From positions 16,489,501 through 16,553,500 of the forward strand of contig NC_134460.1 of NCBI RefSeq assembly GCF_047948215.1: a stretch of 64,000 nucleotides of DNA, read 5' to 3'. Both the position numbers and the translations under genes were made by a program. Position 1 is the first letter of the stretch, and every line of letters begins with the position of its first letter. A model generated the notes under the pieces. The model had not been told where the DNA came from, searched no databases, and saw nothing but the letters and a program-made list of their open reading frames with translations. Positions 22,113 through 35,202 of the stretch are shown piece by piece. Source of the DNA: Lycorma delicatula (lineage: Eukaryota; Arthropoda; Insecta; Hemiptera; Fulgoridae).

Positions 22113-24351
22113 CTAAACTAAAATAATAAATTTATATGCTTTACGTAAGTAAGAAGAAAAGAGTAAGATAGTTCATTTATCATTAATAAGGAGGACATGA
22201 AATTACTATCTAAAATACTTGAGTTGCAACCCTATATATCGGGGGAGCCAAGTTAAAATTGTATTTTTCATCGAAAGGGAAAGCAGTTGAACGATACCTT
22301 ACTCTAAAAGTTACAGTATTCTTCTACCTTCATGGATTATCGTGGATTTTTATATTCAAAAAAATGTGTCGTTTAAACCGAAATTTTTATTCGCAATTTA
22401 TAGTACCCGAATGATAAACTCGATAAAACATGAACGTCAACCGAAAATCGACTCGGAATCTTAAATAATCACTTTGTGAGGCGACAAATTATTGAACGAT
22501 AATATAAATATAATATTAAAATTCCAATATCAACTACATCATGTCCTGCAGGTAGCTTCGCTATCGAACCGACTATACTGATGAAACCTATAACATTATT
22601 CGTAATTAAAAAAGTAATTTTTTATCGCCAGGGATAGAGAATTTAACTGAAATCTACCTAAAAAAATTCATATTTATTGTAAATATGTTGGAATGCTAGA
22701 CAGTTTTTTTTTTTTTATGTAGAGTAGTAAATCTGCATTTTCAATTTAATAAATTGATCAGAATAAAAAATCGATTACACGTCCTTAGTTTTTTTTTAAG
22801 GTGTTCCTCAGTCAGATTTTCGTTGGAATGTTAAAACCCTGTTTTAATAATGAACCGATAACGGAAAGAAAATATTATCGCTAACTTGAGTAATTATTTC
22901 ATAATCATAACAAAATAATAAATTCGGTATTGTGTCGCGTACAAAGTACTGACAGTCGTTATTTGTTTATGTACTCTGCGCTTGACAAGACGCCACCATC
23001 AACAAGTCTATACGATAACAAAATATATCAAACAAATTATTTTTCGTTCAAGATTTATTATAAATATTACGATAATTAAAATTTATCGCGATTCAAATAA
23101 AGTGTCGACTACTGAAATAAATCAAACGGTTAAATCGACACGACTACGTATAACAATTTAATCTACGCGTAAAAATGTCTCGATGAAAATTATTTTACAT
23201 ATTGATAATTTTGATTTTAATACTTTTAAATTGAAGTAGAATTTTTCTGATGATGGTCGAACGACAGAAAGTACATGAAAAAGCACAGACGAATTGTCGT
23301 TAAGGTTGAACTTTGACAAATTTTATTAATACATAAATAATCTTATATACCGACGTCGTCACGATTGTAACATCAAACATTATTTGCATCTCTATCACTC
23401 TTGACAAACCGTTTTCTTTGTTACTTATTTAGAAATGACCGTGGAATTAAACCCGTTAAAATAATAAGAGACCTTGAAAAAAAAACTATTTTTTCCTTTT
23501 TTTTTAAAATTCCTTTAAACATATTTTCACACACACCCACTGACAGAGAGAGATAGCGCAAAATTGAAAGGTTTCTTGGGTTTACGTACTAAAAACACAA
23601 AAGGTACTTTTGGCCGCATGAACTGGAATACGAGTGAAAAATATGTTTATATTACTTTTATTGCGGTATTAAAACCTTTTCAGAAACTACATATTTAAAG
23701 ATGAAGAAGAAATACATAAAAGGATATATGAAATAAATGTCAGAACTTGCCGGGAATCGAACAACAGTTATAAGGTAACTGTGCCGGTTTTAACGATGGA
23801 ACTATTGTACTCTTTATTTTCACACATAAGGTTTTTACAATAATTTTCTTAAAAATCGCTAAAAATATTCCTACATGTTCTATTCAATTTTTAGGTAAAA
23901 ATCCGTATGAAACATACCGATTTTGTACGGCTTCAACTCGATTGTATGTCAACGGAGTTTTACAAGCGATGTGTCATTTTATTCAAAATAAAACGCTTTA
24001 ATAAGTAAAAATTATATCAAACCGTTATAAAGATATGGAAGAATAAAAAATGAAATTTTCCAAATTTCATTAATCTAGGTTTACCGGTTTCTGAGAAATA
24101 ATTTTTTTGTTGAAATTCACAAAACGGAGTCCAGAAGGAAAATAAATTATTTTAATGTTAGGTGGTTCGGATAACTGAGCCAAAGTGCACCTTTTGTTAT
24201 TCAAAACTTATGCCGCAGGATCATTAACACCCTCGTTAGTCCGATCGATATATATTTAATTTAGTAAACAATCTCGCACTGTTAAGTTTAAAACGGTGCA
24301 CGTGTAAATTATTAATGCTTAAGAGTATTATAATTAGGGTATTTACATTTT
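22113..24351. other. AT-rich stretch, one weak tRNA-like segment
   Basis: No coding recognised. At 23745-23815 the minus strand has a B-box-like GTTCGATTCCC after a 7-bp stem (ACAGTTA/TAACTGT). The A box is not convincing, so this may be a degraded tRNA-derived repeat. Confidence 0.35.
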
Positions 24352-24435
24352 AAGTTAAATCTTTTACCGTTTCGTTTACACTAGCGATACTATTCCAAAG
24401 ACAAAATATATAATATAAAACAGCTGTTGAACTTT
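24352..24435. repeat. Dispersed repeat R6, copy 2
   Basis: Second copy of the ~85-bp repeat at 22030. Confidence 0.75.
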
Positions 24436-24505
24436 ACGTATTTTGTTTTAACCGATTTGGTTTAACATTATAGGGTTAGGTACAAGGTAAAAAAGTAATA
24501 CGAAG

Positions 24506-24508
<3 letters not shown>

Positions 24509-24543
<35 letters not shown>
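24509..24543. repeat. (TA)n microsatellite
   Basis: About 17 uninterrupted TA units. Confidence 0.95.
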
Positions 24544-24549
<6 letters not shown>

Positions 24550-25633
24550 ATTCATTAAGAATGTAGAATATAGAAAATACATACATGAAGGTCCAAAAAA
24601 AGGCGAAGAGTAACATCACACCAGTCAATCGAAGTGATGACGACAAAAAATAAAAGAAGTTATCGGAGTATATAGCAATATTAAACGAGACAAGAGAGCG
24701 ATAACACAGTCAATCAGTTTTTTCTTTCAAGAAAGGTTTTTTTTTAAAAAAAGGCCAAAATAAAAAATAATACTATTCATAAATTCTTTAAATTTCGACT
24801 TTGTGAAATTCGGTTGATTCAGAAACTTTTTCAAATTGTTTATTTGGCGGAGATTATTTATTAGTTTTTTATAAGCGTTCATCAATTTAAAAAAAAAAAT
24901 TATTTTTATCTGTAATATAATCAGTATTAAAAATAAAAATGTCCGTATAGACCGTTCTCAAGAAACGTAAAAGTGAAGCGAGCGTTCCGATTAAAATAAA
25001 AGAATATCGCTCAAGGTAGTCGGTTAACTTCTACTAAACTTTAAGGAAGTCAGAAAATATTTCTTATTGCTTTTAAACAATTTGCCTTTTAACTTTCCAC
25101 AAAAAAAAATTCAATACCGGAGAAAACAGTCAAAATGAGACTCTTATAAATATTTTAAACGAATGATGTACAAAAAAGCATATATAAAAGAGAAAAACCC
25201 CACTTACGAAACCTAGAATCGTTAATCGCCCCGGTATATCACAAAGCCCGCGCTATTTAAAACACAATAGATTTATTTCGGAGCAAAAATAATTCAAACT
25301 TCAAAAAACTCCTAACTTAGACGTAAATAAAATTACTTTTAACGTAAGTAGAAAATACGTAGTTTGCTTATGTTGAAATAAAAATCACGGTTCAAGGAGT
25401 TTAATTTAATTAACTAGCTGTAATAACCGAAGGATATTTACGTTTTTAAAAAGTAAATATTTAAAATATAAATAAAATTAATGTAACTAATTAATTCCCC
25501 AATAATTCCGATTAAGAAAATTATAACCTAAAAACCATACGGACAAAAACGTTTTAAAAGAGTAAGAATGATTTTTACGATCGGTGGGATTTTATTGTGT
25601 TAATAAAAGTTTTTCGTGGAGTGCATGTTCAGG
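24544..25633. other. AT-rich stretch, nothing recognised
   Basis: No supported feature. Confidence 0.4.
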
Positions 25634-27029
25634 CAAAAAAGATACATCAAAGTCGCAAATTTTCTCATCTATTAGACGCACAGGAATGAAAAATTGTAAC
25701 CGCAAAATGGAGGCTTCTAGAAAACTATTATTCTTGATCGACAAAATATTTTAGGTTAAAACCACAAAATCAAACTATACGGACGATTCCCTCTATATTA
25801 TGTAATTAAGACGAATCTGAGGTCATACTCGGCTTTAATTTCTTTGTCGTATAGTATCCGCATTTGAAATTACTTTTTACGGGTGAAGACAATCCTTTAT
25901 ATGCCCGCTGGCAAATAAATTAAATATTAATAGAATTTTTTTGTTACTATTATTAAATAATTCGATTTAAAGTAATTTAATTTTAGACTGGATTAATTTA
26001 AAAATTTTTTAATTATTTTCACGGCCTTCGAAACAACTAAATAATTAACCGATATTAATTTGTACTCATATTAATACAGTAAAATAAGCTTCAACACGAT
26101 CGCCCCCTACCACTCTAGCAAATCTATAAAAATGATTATTCTACTGAATAATCGTGAAAATTTTTCCGTCAAATCTGATACAGAAAGAAGTATAACAAAT
26201 AATTTGATTTTATCAAATATTATTAGTTTTACGCTCTTCTACACGCTTTTGTTTCTGCGCTAATCTTTTCATTTCAGAGGACTTCTTACAGTTTCTAGAT
26301 CTACCTTGGCATATTAACTACATCTAATGCGTTTACGGAAATACGCAATAGAAACTAATCGACAGCCTGCCTACGACGACTGTTCGAAGACTAATACGCT
26401 AAATTTTCAAACGGCATGAAATAAGCGTGTCAAGTGTAGGGTAAATTGTTCTACAACCTAAGAAAAAATTGAGATTTTTTGTTGGTTTTTTTCTCAGTCG
26501 ATAATAAATACAAAACTCGAAAGCTTGTGAATGGTGGATGGTAGTGAAGAATGGAAAACATTTTAGCATATTCCGGCGGCTAATATATATATATATATGT
26601 TTGTATATTATTGAAAAATGGAACAAACTAAAGCTAGAAAGAAATGGCCTATTTGAATTCGATTTAAATTGCGATAAAAAAAATTCCTAAAGGTTTATGC
26701 ACGAATGGACTGAAAAAATATTTTTAAGTTAATTACTTTAACAACGAACTATTATTTAATTTCTTTACATAAAACTAATTCTTTACCAATATCGCGCGCG
26801 CGCAACACACACGTAATCTCATTCGATAGATTTAATAATTTTTTCTGAATGTTTACTTTCCCCTTATATTTATGACCGTTATTACGAAAAATACATTGCC
26901 GTGCGTAATTTCTTTGTAATAAGAATTTAAGATATAAATCCACACGGATATGTTATAAATTAATAAATGAAATAAAAGATTTTCTTTTATTTAATAATAA
27001 AAAAAATACATTTTGACACATTAGGTCAT
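25634..27029. repeat. Dispersed repeat R4, 1.4-kb copy A
   Basis: Nearly identical to 58290-59705 over about 1.4 kb, with differences mainly single bases and the length of an internal (TA)n (short at 26583-26597, long in the other copy). It starts near TTCAGGCAAAAAAGATAC and ends near CATTAGGTCATC. No reading frame with recognisable motifs. The small minus frame at 26752-26943 recurs only because the DNA recurs. Right edge abuts the RTE fragment. Class unknown: no terminal inverted repeats were evident. Confidence 0.9.
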
Positions 27030-27030
27030 C

Positions 27031-28023
27031 GTCAAAGAACATTGGTAAAATAGACGGAGCATACAGGAAAGTTAAGGAAAATTTTGGGGTACATAAATTA
27101 AAATGTAATAATGTGTTAAACAAAGATGGTACACCAATATATAATACGAAAGGTAAAGTCGATAGATGGGTGGAATATATTGAAGAGTTATATGGAGGAA
27201 ATGAATTAGAAAATGGTGTTATAGAGGAAGAAGAGGAAGTTGAGGAGGATGAAATGGGAGAAACAATACTGAGATCTGAATTTAAGAGAGCATTAAAAGA
27301 TTTAAATGGCAGAAAGGCTCCTGGAATAGACGGAATACCAGTAGAATTACTGCGCAGTGCAGGTGAGGAAGCGATTGATAGATTATACAAACTGGTGTGT
27401 AATATTTATGAAAATGGGGAATTTCCATCAAACTTCAAAAAAAGTGTTATAGTTATGACACCAAAGAAAGCAGGGGCAGATAAATGTGAAGAATACAGAA
27501 CAATTAGTTTAACTAGTCGTGCATCAAAAATCTTAACTAGAATTCTATACAGAAGAATTGAGAGGAGAGTGGAAGAAGTGTTAGGAGAAGACCAATTTGG
27601 TTTCAGGAAAAGTATAGGGACAAGGGAAGCAATTTTAGGCCTCAGATTAATAGTAGAAGGAAGATTAAAGAAAAAAAAACCAACATACTTGGCGTTTATA
27701 GACCTAGAAAAGGCTTTCGATAACGTAGACTGGAATAAAATGTTCAGCATTTTAAAAAAATTAGGGTTCAAATACAGAGATAGAAGAACAATTGCTAACA
27801 TGTACAGGAACCAAACAGCAACAATAACAATTGAAGAACATAAGAAAGAAGCCCTAATAAGAAAGGGAGTCCGACAAGGATGTTCCCTATCGCCGTTACT
27901 TTTTAATCTTTACATGGAACTAGCAGTTAATGATGTTAAAGAACAATTTAGATTCGGAGTAACAGTACAAGGTGAAAAGATAAAGATGCTACGATTTGCT
28001 GATGATATAGTAATTCTAGCCTA
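27031..28023 (+). pseudogene. RTE-type reverse transcriptase fragment
   Basis: The open frame begins at about 27037 (NIGKIDGAYRKVKENFG, upstream of the first Met at 27113) and runs to 28023. RT motifs appear in order: LNGRKAPGIDGIPVELL, VIVMTPKKAGADKCEEYRTI, LGEDQFGFRKSIGTREAI, FIDLEKAFDNVDW, IRKGVRQGCSLSPLLFNLYM and LRFADDIVILA, whose Asp pair is catalytic. The sequence is cut straight after that motif at repeat R1. At the left it is cut by repeat R4, so endonuclease and thumb are missing. The surviving part has no internal stop. Relation to the RTE pieces at 21112, 35203 and 46905 is likely but not proven. Confidence 0.9.
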
Positions 28024-28026
28024 GGG

Positions 28027-28350
28027 CTTTGCTGGTTGAAGCAAAAACTTTCATGAATTGAATTAATGAACTGTGAGTCTTTACTGTGTGGGTTGATTTT
28101 GAACTAAATGATTTTATTCAATCGAATGAATAATATTACAAAAATAATAAAATTAAATTTACATTATATAAAATAATATTAAATAAATTTAAGAAATTTT
28201 GTTTAACAATAATGAGCTTCCCGTGGAGATCGCCTGTGAGGTTGGAGTTGTAAGGTACCTCGTTGCAAGCTAAACTTATCATCACCATCAACTAATAATA
28301 AATGGGGTGCTCCTGTGGTGCTGTTTTGGGAGCACCTTCAATGTGCTGTC
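28027..28350. repeat. Dispersed repeat R1, copy 2
   Basis: Second copy of the repeat at 2788. It begins right after the RTE FADD motif. The end has GGTGCTCC...GGGAGCACC, again self-complementary. Confidence 0.75.
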
Positions 28351-28389
28351 CACTGTCACAACATATTTAATTTCTAACTTGTTCAGTAC

Positions 28390-29665
28390 AAACAAATAAC
28401 ATACCCTGTACTACATCAGAGCATATCATATTCCCTAAGCGCTCAAAAAACCTGAATAACACATCATTAACTATGTCATAGCATATTAAATTTTTTCTAA
28501 TTTTTCAGATAAATAAATAATACATCCTGAATGTATTACTACTTGCTCAATTCCTTGCCCAAACCCTACTTGCTCGACAAAAAATTAAATACAGCACGCA
28601 ATACGATAGCTTACAAGATATGCTGCTAAATCAACAAGAAGCTTGATAATGCATCCGTAACTGTGTCAAAGTATATAGCATTTGCTGCCTCATCAATAAA
28701 AGTAGTTATTACACCCTGTACTATGTGAGAGCAATATAACATTTTCTCTCGTTCAGTAAAATCATAAATAATATATAAATTATTTATATAACAGTTACCA
28801 CTTACCGACAATCTTTAATAGTAATGTTCCAGCGCTTTAAGATTATTAATCCATCCTCAGGAACAATGATGTGTTATACTTTATTTACGTCACATATCAT
28901 TAATTATACTGAATTGAATTTTATAAAACTTTGAATACTTGTTTGATTAATATTATTCAAACATATATTAAACAATAATTTTAATTCTCAGGACAGTAAT
29001 ACTGCTTCATACTAATAAACATAACAATTGAGATCTTCATACTGACATGATGGATAATGTTGACTTTATTTTACCTTTTGACGATCGATTGTTATAATTA
29101 CATTTTTATAAAATTTAATTTATTATAATTAATGACATGTAAAGTAAATAATTATAGAGCATAACACATCATTGTTCATGAGGATAGATTAATAATCTGA
29201 AAGCGCTGGAACATTACTATTAAAATTTGTCGGGAAGTGGAAACTATTATATAAATAATTTATATATTAATACCAACGGGTCTTGCTTAATAAAATTCAT
29301 ATAACTAATATACTCTGTGTACTAAACCTAAGTGAGCTTATTACATTTCTAACTTTTTTTGTAAAAATATAAATAATATACTCTGCAATATGTCAGAGAA
29401 TAAATAGGATGTACTTGCTCCTTGAACTGCAAGATTTGAAAGAATAAATCCTGTAATTTGCCAGAGCATACCGTACTTCCTACTTCTTCAAAAAAGTTAA
29501 AAGAAAAATTAAATACTATTTAATTTTTCTTTTCACTGTGTCGAAATATAACATGTCGATTACCAAAAAATGTTAGTAATATACTTTGTACGATATCTAA
29601 CCGCAAGACAATTTTAACTTGTTTAATAAAACCCTACATAATAACCCTGCACTGTGAAAAACTAA
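28390..29665. repeat. Decayed ~60-bp tandem repeat array, interrupted
   Basis: Recurrent blocks of the form ATAATA-C-CCTGTACTATGT, CAGAGCATAT and a CTACTTGTTCAATAAAA-like end start near 28394, 28455, 28516, 28645 and 28706. After an interruption they resume near 29300, 29372, 29440, 29570 and 29640. Units are strongly diverged and some spacings exceed 60 bp. The gap is filled by a foldback element (28766-29272). Non-coding, satellite-like. Confidence 0.65.
28766..29272. mobile_element. Foldback/MITE element with ~170-bp inverted arms
   Basis: Left arm about 28766-28930 and right arm about 29110-29272 are inverted copies. Matching blocks are TATAAATTATTTATATAAC, GTAATGTTCCAGCGCTTT, GATTATTAATC, and GAACAATGATGTGTTAT (left) with their complements on the right. 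The interior of about 180 bp is non-coding. It sits inside the ~60-bp repeat array, so it inserted after that array formed. Family unknown. Confidence 0.82.
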
Positions 29666-29689
29666 CTGATTTACCAACGACAAAGAAAA

Positions 29690-30310
29690 CAGAACTCAAA
29701 TTCAAAGTAAGTAATTTTCAGAACCACTCAGGCTAAAATCAGAATTCAATTACTAAGCGAATTTGCAAGCAAATTGGTCTTCAAATTTCTTATGAAAAAA
29801 ACTAATTAATTTTCCAAAGAAAAAGAAAAAAGAACTAAATTCCTTAAAATTTCTGACATCAACGAAGTAAGTAGAGTACAAAAATGTAAATATTTGAGAG
29901 AAATCATAACATCAAATATAATTGAAAAATGTGTGGGATGAGGAATACAGTACAAAAAATCGAAACTGCCTATTATCTCATAAAGAAAGTTTATCATAAA
30001 AATTCCCTGTTATATAACTCCAAATTGAGGCGCTAAAAAACTGCAGGTCTATCAGAAGCACTGTATGGGGCAGAATATATACATTTTTTTTTAGAACAAA
30101 AAATAGCAAAAGTAGAAATAAAAATCTTAAGAAAACTCAGGGACAAAAATATGTAAATGAAATTTATAAATTGAAAAGTAATATAGAAATTTACAAATGT
30201 ACAGTAAAATTTAAGGTTCTTAATCTGAGAAAGAAGATTTTAGTTTTATGGTCATTTATACAGAATGAAAACCAAAGATTAGACAAAAATGTATGTAAAA
30301 GTATGAAGTA
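29690..30310 (+). pseudogene. Non-LTR retrotransposon RT tail remnant
   Basis: Through several frames it reads LQISYEKTN, VSRVQKCKYLREIITSN, YHKNSLLYNSKLRR, GLSEALYGAEYIHFF, KVEIKILRKLRDKN and FYGHLYRMK. This is the thumb and C-terminal part of LINE reverse transcriptases that use the 'KTE...KYLGE' style, as at 1-447. Multiple stops and frameshifts. The catalytic part is absent. Confidence 0.7.
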
Positions 30311-32000
30311 ATAAAATCATTTATAACTGAAATTATGGCAACTTTACCTGGCAACTCTCCATTGGTCTTATTGCTCTGGTTTAGTACTTTTTTTTTCATT
30401 TAAGTACCATTCTTCTTACGATAAAGAAATTAATTGTAAATTTTCAGAATAATTCTGATAAAATACTATGCGATGTAAATTTTAAACTAAATTCATATAA
30501 AAGTTATGAATGCAATCGTTTCCTAAAGTATATTTTATTTCAGCAGCCATAAAAATAAACAGATTCAAATGTTCAAGTATTTGTAATTTTCAAGTATAAT
30601 CAAATTGAAGTATTTTTCAATATATTTTTGTGCCAGAAAATATTTTTGTATAATTATTAATATTTTCATTTACATTCATATGAAAATTCAATTTTAGTTC
30701 CTATAAAATAGTATAGTAGAGACAAAAACAACTGCATTCTGTGCTTCATTAGAACAGCTTTTAAAAAGCAGGCTAAACATGCCTAGACAAATTTTTTCTT
30801 GTCAATTTCAAATACTCAGATTTGCTATTCAGTACCCGCTATATATGTATTGTTACAAAACTTAAAATCAAAACAATTCTCATAGGGTCATTTAAAAGAA
30901 TAAAGTATTTTGTTTTTTAGTTCTCAAAACTCATTGCAGTTCCTATATAAAATTTAATTTTATAAAAATAACGCCGCCATATTGGTTAATCAAGCTAATG
31001 TAAAATGCATTATTTTTTTACTAAATAAAATGTATGTCTGAAAATAATTATTAAATAAAATTAAATGTTAGAATAGACCTTAATAAAATATAAAAATCAT
31101 TCTACATATCAATAACTCTAACAAAATATAACAGTTTAAGATTCCTGATAATAAAGCTTTATAAAATCATCCGATTACATTTTCAACTCGTTTAAATTTA
31201 GTTAAAGTATTATTAGCTTATATATATATATAAAAGAGTAATAAAGTTATTACTTACTTTAAATAACGTCCTAAATTGTGTTCAACAGTTATTTTTCTAG
31301 AATATTCTATAAAAAAAGTTTATCATTATAATCCCACGTACATACACCAAAACGTTAACGACGAAAGTGAAATTGAGATCGGTAGATGTCATCGTAAATA
31401 CTTTAAAAGAAATTATTCATAATTTTACATATAAGAAATTTAATAATAATTAAAAAAATTATATAGCTTGAAACACACACTTTTTGCCACTGTTTGTTCA
31501 AAAAATATTTATGATAATTAATAAATAAACAGAATAAAATTGTCTCTAAATCTTATTAAGAGATTGAAAAATTTATATACATTTTTAATTACGATGCGTT
31601 TACAACAAATTATTCCTCGAATTAAGATTATTTTAAGTCAGCTAAAAGTTATTGATATCAAACAAAAACAAGATCGATAAGTAATAATGTATTAGTTGTC
31701 AGCTAATTAAAAATATCGTTGAATTCAGCTTGGGCATAATTATAACAATTATTTACTAGCACAGTAAAAGTAAGAACGTGTAAAATTTTTGATTTATTAA
31801 TCATGAGGTTTAATAAATTTTTGAATTTCACTCATTAAATTGCCGTTCAATAAGTCTTAATAAAAACAAACTTGGTTTTGTTTTTCTAGGTTAAAAAATT
31901 TAATCACTATCTTCCGTACAACTTAATCTTGAATTCTTAATAATATTTAAAAATGCATTCACAAAATATACAAATTTTTATAGTTAATTTTTCTTAAAGA

Positions 32001-32038
<38 letters not shown>

Positions 32039-33837
32039 AACTTTTAAAACTGTGTAATAAAAAGTCCTATTCTATACCGTAGCAGAAGTTAAACCTTCAA
32101 CACGCAGCCAATCGTCTTGCCTTCCCTCCCATTTCTAACCGCAGCATGCACGTATATCTTATATAACGTACTTTTTGCCCTTGAAAATTAACTAGACCAT
32201 TTTTTTGTTTAGTCTGTTATGACTTACTTATTTCAACTACTTTTTAAAATTTGAAAACCGAAATTTTTTGCGATCACAATACTTTCTTTACTTCGTATAA
32301 GAAAGTAAAAATTCTCAGTATAAATATGACTAAAACAACAATACAAAATATTAGATACCGATATAATCAGTTTTGAAACTGTACAATTTTTTTTTATATT
32401 TCAAATTAGTTAGATAACCTTACTTGTCAATTTATCTTATCCATGAAACTGTACGACTCTGTGCATTTGTCATTCTTTAATCAGACCAACTTTAAAGCAC
32501 AACTTGAAGTACAAGATTACAGTTCATCGTTAGCTTAAACGAATACCTTTATAAAAATAACAAAAAATTGTGAATATTTCTCTCTTAACTCAATGACAGA
32601 AATTTTCACAAATTCATTATGAAAATTTACCGATCAATTTTTTTTTTGCAATGCGTTCCCGTACATCGATCGGTCTAAAAATCGATTTTCTCCAATTACT
32701 AATAGGAAAGTAGTTAAAAAGAAAATGTTAACAATAAAAAGGATTTTTATAATTACATATTTAATGAATATGTTCAAAGATCTTGCTTTCCCCCTTATGC
32801 AATCACGATGGCATTTACTACAAAATTACACATTTTTCCCCTAAAACTTTTGTCCGATTTATGAAATCAAATAAATGAGTTTTCAATCGACTGTGAGTGG
32901 TAATTCAGGATGTTTGGATCTGAAGAAACTTCAAATTCAAAAGATTACCTGACCAAAAATCATACGAATGCGGTTACCGTTCCAAGTTGTTTCTCGACAT
33001 CCTAAACATTCAAAAAAATTTTGATCGATGTCGTCTGTAATTTTTAAGATCGTAGCGAGTTATATTTGAAAGACACACGACTATTTCTCATGAATTGTCA
33101 AAAATATAAACCGAAATAAAAAATATGAAATTTGCGTTATACTTTTAAAAGAAAAAAAAATTATGGATAAAATACGAAACGTTTGAATAATTTAAATAAA
33201 TTCTTGCACAACTGAAAGGACCTGTCACGTTACCCCAAGTGCCAGAAAATAATTAATTATAATGTATATTCATTATTTAACTATAATATTTTGATTTTTA
33301 CGTGTCAATTTTGGGATGTACCGTTCTTATTTTACGAGTTTATTTGCTTCTATTTAAATTTTACACGTAAATAATGTTATTTATTTGTGTAAGCATCGTG
33401 ACAATTCAGTTGTACACTAACGTCTACATTTCACGACAAAGAAAGTCACTGGCAGATCTCTGTTCTTCCTTCTACCAGAAAAACTAATCGTATTAATCGT
33501 AAGGGTTTAAGCGAGTGCACGACAGGTTTCAGCGTTACAGAAGAACATGATGGCAGACGGGATTACAGACATTGCTGGCCGTTACCGTTTACTCTTTGTC
33601 GAATTAATCTGCAAAACATTTTCAACAGTTAGAAGGCAATTTTTAAACGGTTCTAGTGTGTATTTTGTTTCGTTTTTTGTTAGTATTATCATAATAAACG
33701 TAAAATCAATGCAAAATATAAATTAAAAACTTACTTGCAACGCGATCGAGTGAGGTACGTGCTATTTCATTCTCTGCTCTGAGCATACTCTACGACAGAA
33801 AAAGAAAATTATAACAGATCTAATAGTAACATGGTTT
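30311..33837. other. AT-rich stretch with (GT)n
   Basis: No coding feature recognised. A (GT)n microsatellite occupies 32001-32037. Segment 32090-32160 is less AT-rich and contains CCAAT, but there is no gene to attach a promoter to. Confidence 0.4.
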
Positions 33838-34040
33838 TTTTTGTTTTTGTATTTGTTCGTACAAGAGTTATGTATATAAGATATATGTACTGTAAAGTAA
33901 AACTCTTTTTATAATTACATTGCCGCTTGTGCTAAACAAAAAAGAAATTTCAGTTAAAAGTGACAGTAGTCAAAACAAAAAACAGACGCTATTAAATGTA
34001 ATGATTTCAACAAAGTGACCACTGTTCATACTTGTTTGAT
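33838..34040. repeat. Dispersed repeat R5, copy 1
   Basis: Matches 37335-37600 through GTATTTGTTCGTACAAGAG, CTCTTTTTATAATTACA, TGCCGCTTGTGCTAAA and ACAGACGCTATTA. The two differ by indels. Confidence 0.78.
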
Positions 34041-34059
34041 ACTAGCAGACCCGGCAATG

Positions 34060-34061
<2 letters not shown>

Positions 34062-34119
<58 letters not shown>
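34062..34119. repeat. Compound (TA)n(GA)n microsatellite
   Basis: About 19 TA units followed by about 10 GA units. Confidence 0.95.
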
Positions 34120-35202
34120 TTTACTTTAACCACCTACGGCGATATTATAAAATTAATATTTACAGAGGTCGAGAAAAGTTTTAAATAAAATAAATCGGTA
34201 ATAAAATTTAAACATTTATATTTCTCTAAAGTAAACAGTTTATACAAAATAGAAAACAATCATTTTACCAGTTCATGGACATTTACTTTGTAAATCGTTG
34301 AATATTTTCAAATAAATTTACTTTTGTTAGTTATTTTAATTAAAGGATCCTTTATACTAGTATTATTGGAATAAAATTTTGTTCAAACAAATGAAATTAA
34401 GTATTTATTTTTTTTACATTACATTTATATTACAGCGTAGACAACAGATGCGTAGCTTATAAGTCCGTACGGGTAACCGCTCGATACAGTCCATCATACA
34501 TTTATCCGTCTGGTTACAGGAGCGTTTCATTAAAGCCCTGTAGTAAGTCTATTAGTTATTATTATGGCAAAAGATACCAGAATTGTAGGTAGTACTGGTA
34601 GACAGAAAGTTCTGGGTTCGAATTCCGGTCAGAATTGGCTTTTATATACGTTTTATATAAAATTGAAAATAAACGTAAGTGAAGAACTGGATGTCTGTCT
34701 ATTGCCGATACAAATCAATAAATATAAAAATGTATTAGGTACTAATACGTGTAAGGAAAGATAATGTGGAGCGACTTATCAACCGTTGGTAGCCGTGATG
34801 CTGTCGAGGTAACACCGCAGTTCCTCTCCAAAAGACTACGCTAAACGTTTCACTACACATGCTGCAACATAACTCATATTTCGATAAATAATTAAATCTA
34901 TGACGTACATTATATTAAATTAAGTTAAAAATTCCAACGGCGACTGAGATTCGGACCCGGGACCTTCCGGAAGATTCCATTTAGGAGATCAGTCGGCAAA
35001 CGGTTTAGTTGATGTTTGTTGAAGAATTAAATAACATTATATTTTCTGTTCTTATAAACATAAAAGGATTACATAAATGTAGGTCGATTACGTAAATGTT
35101 GCTATAAGCAACATTGTTGTATTTATGTGGACGTCTCTTACTTTTATTATTAGAACCTTAAATATAATCGAGTTAATTACAAGTTTTACATTTTTTTTTT
35201 AT
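34120..35202. other. AT-rich stretch with two tRNA-like B-box motifs
   Basis: GGGTTCGAATTCC at 34615 (plus) and GGTCCCGGGTCCGAATC on the minus strand near 34955 look like B boxes. No matching A boxes or cloverleafs were found. Possibly decayed tRNA-derived repeats. The short open frame at 34564 is not supported. Confidence 0.35.

Noticed and set aside
27406..27801. 131-residue minus frame
   Set aside because: Antisense shadow of the RTE reverse transcriptase.
28390..29665. CRISPR-like array
   Set aside because: Units are adjacent and diverged with no unique spacers, and the DNA is eukaryotic nuclear.
34610..34630. Nuclear tRNA gene suggested by GGGTTCGAATTCC
   Set aside because: No A box or cloverleaf could be built around it.
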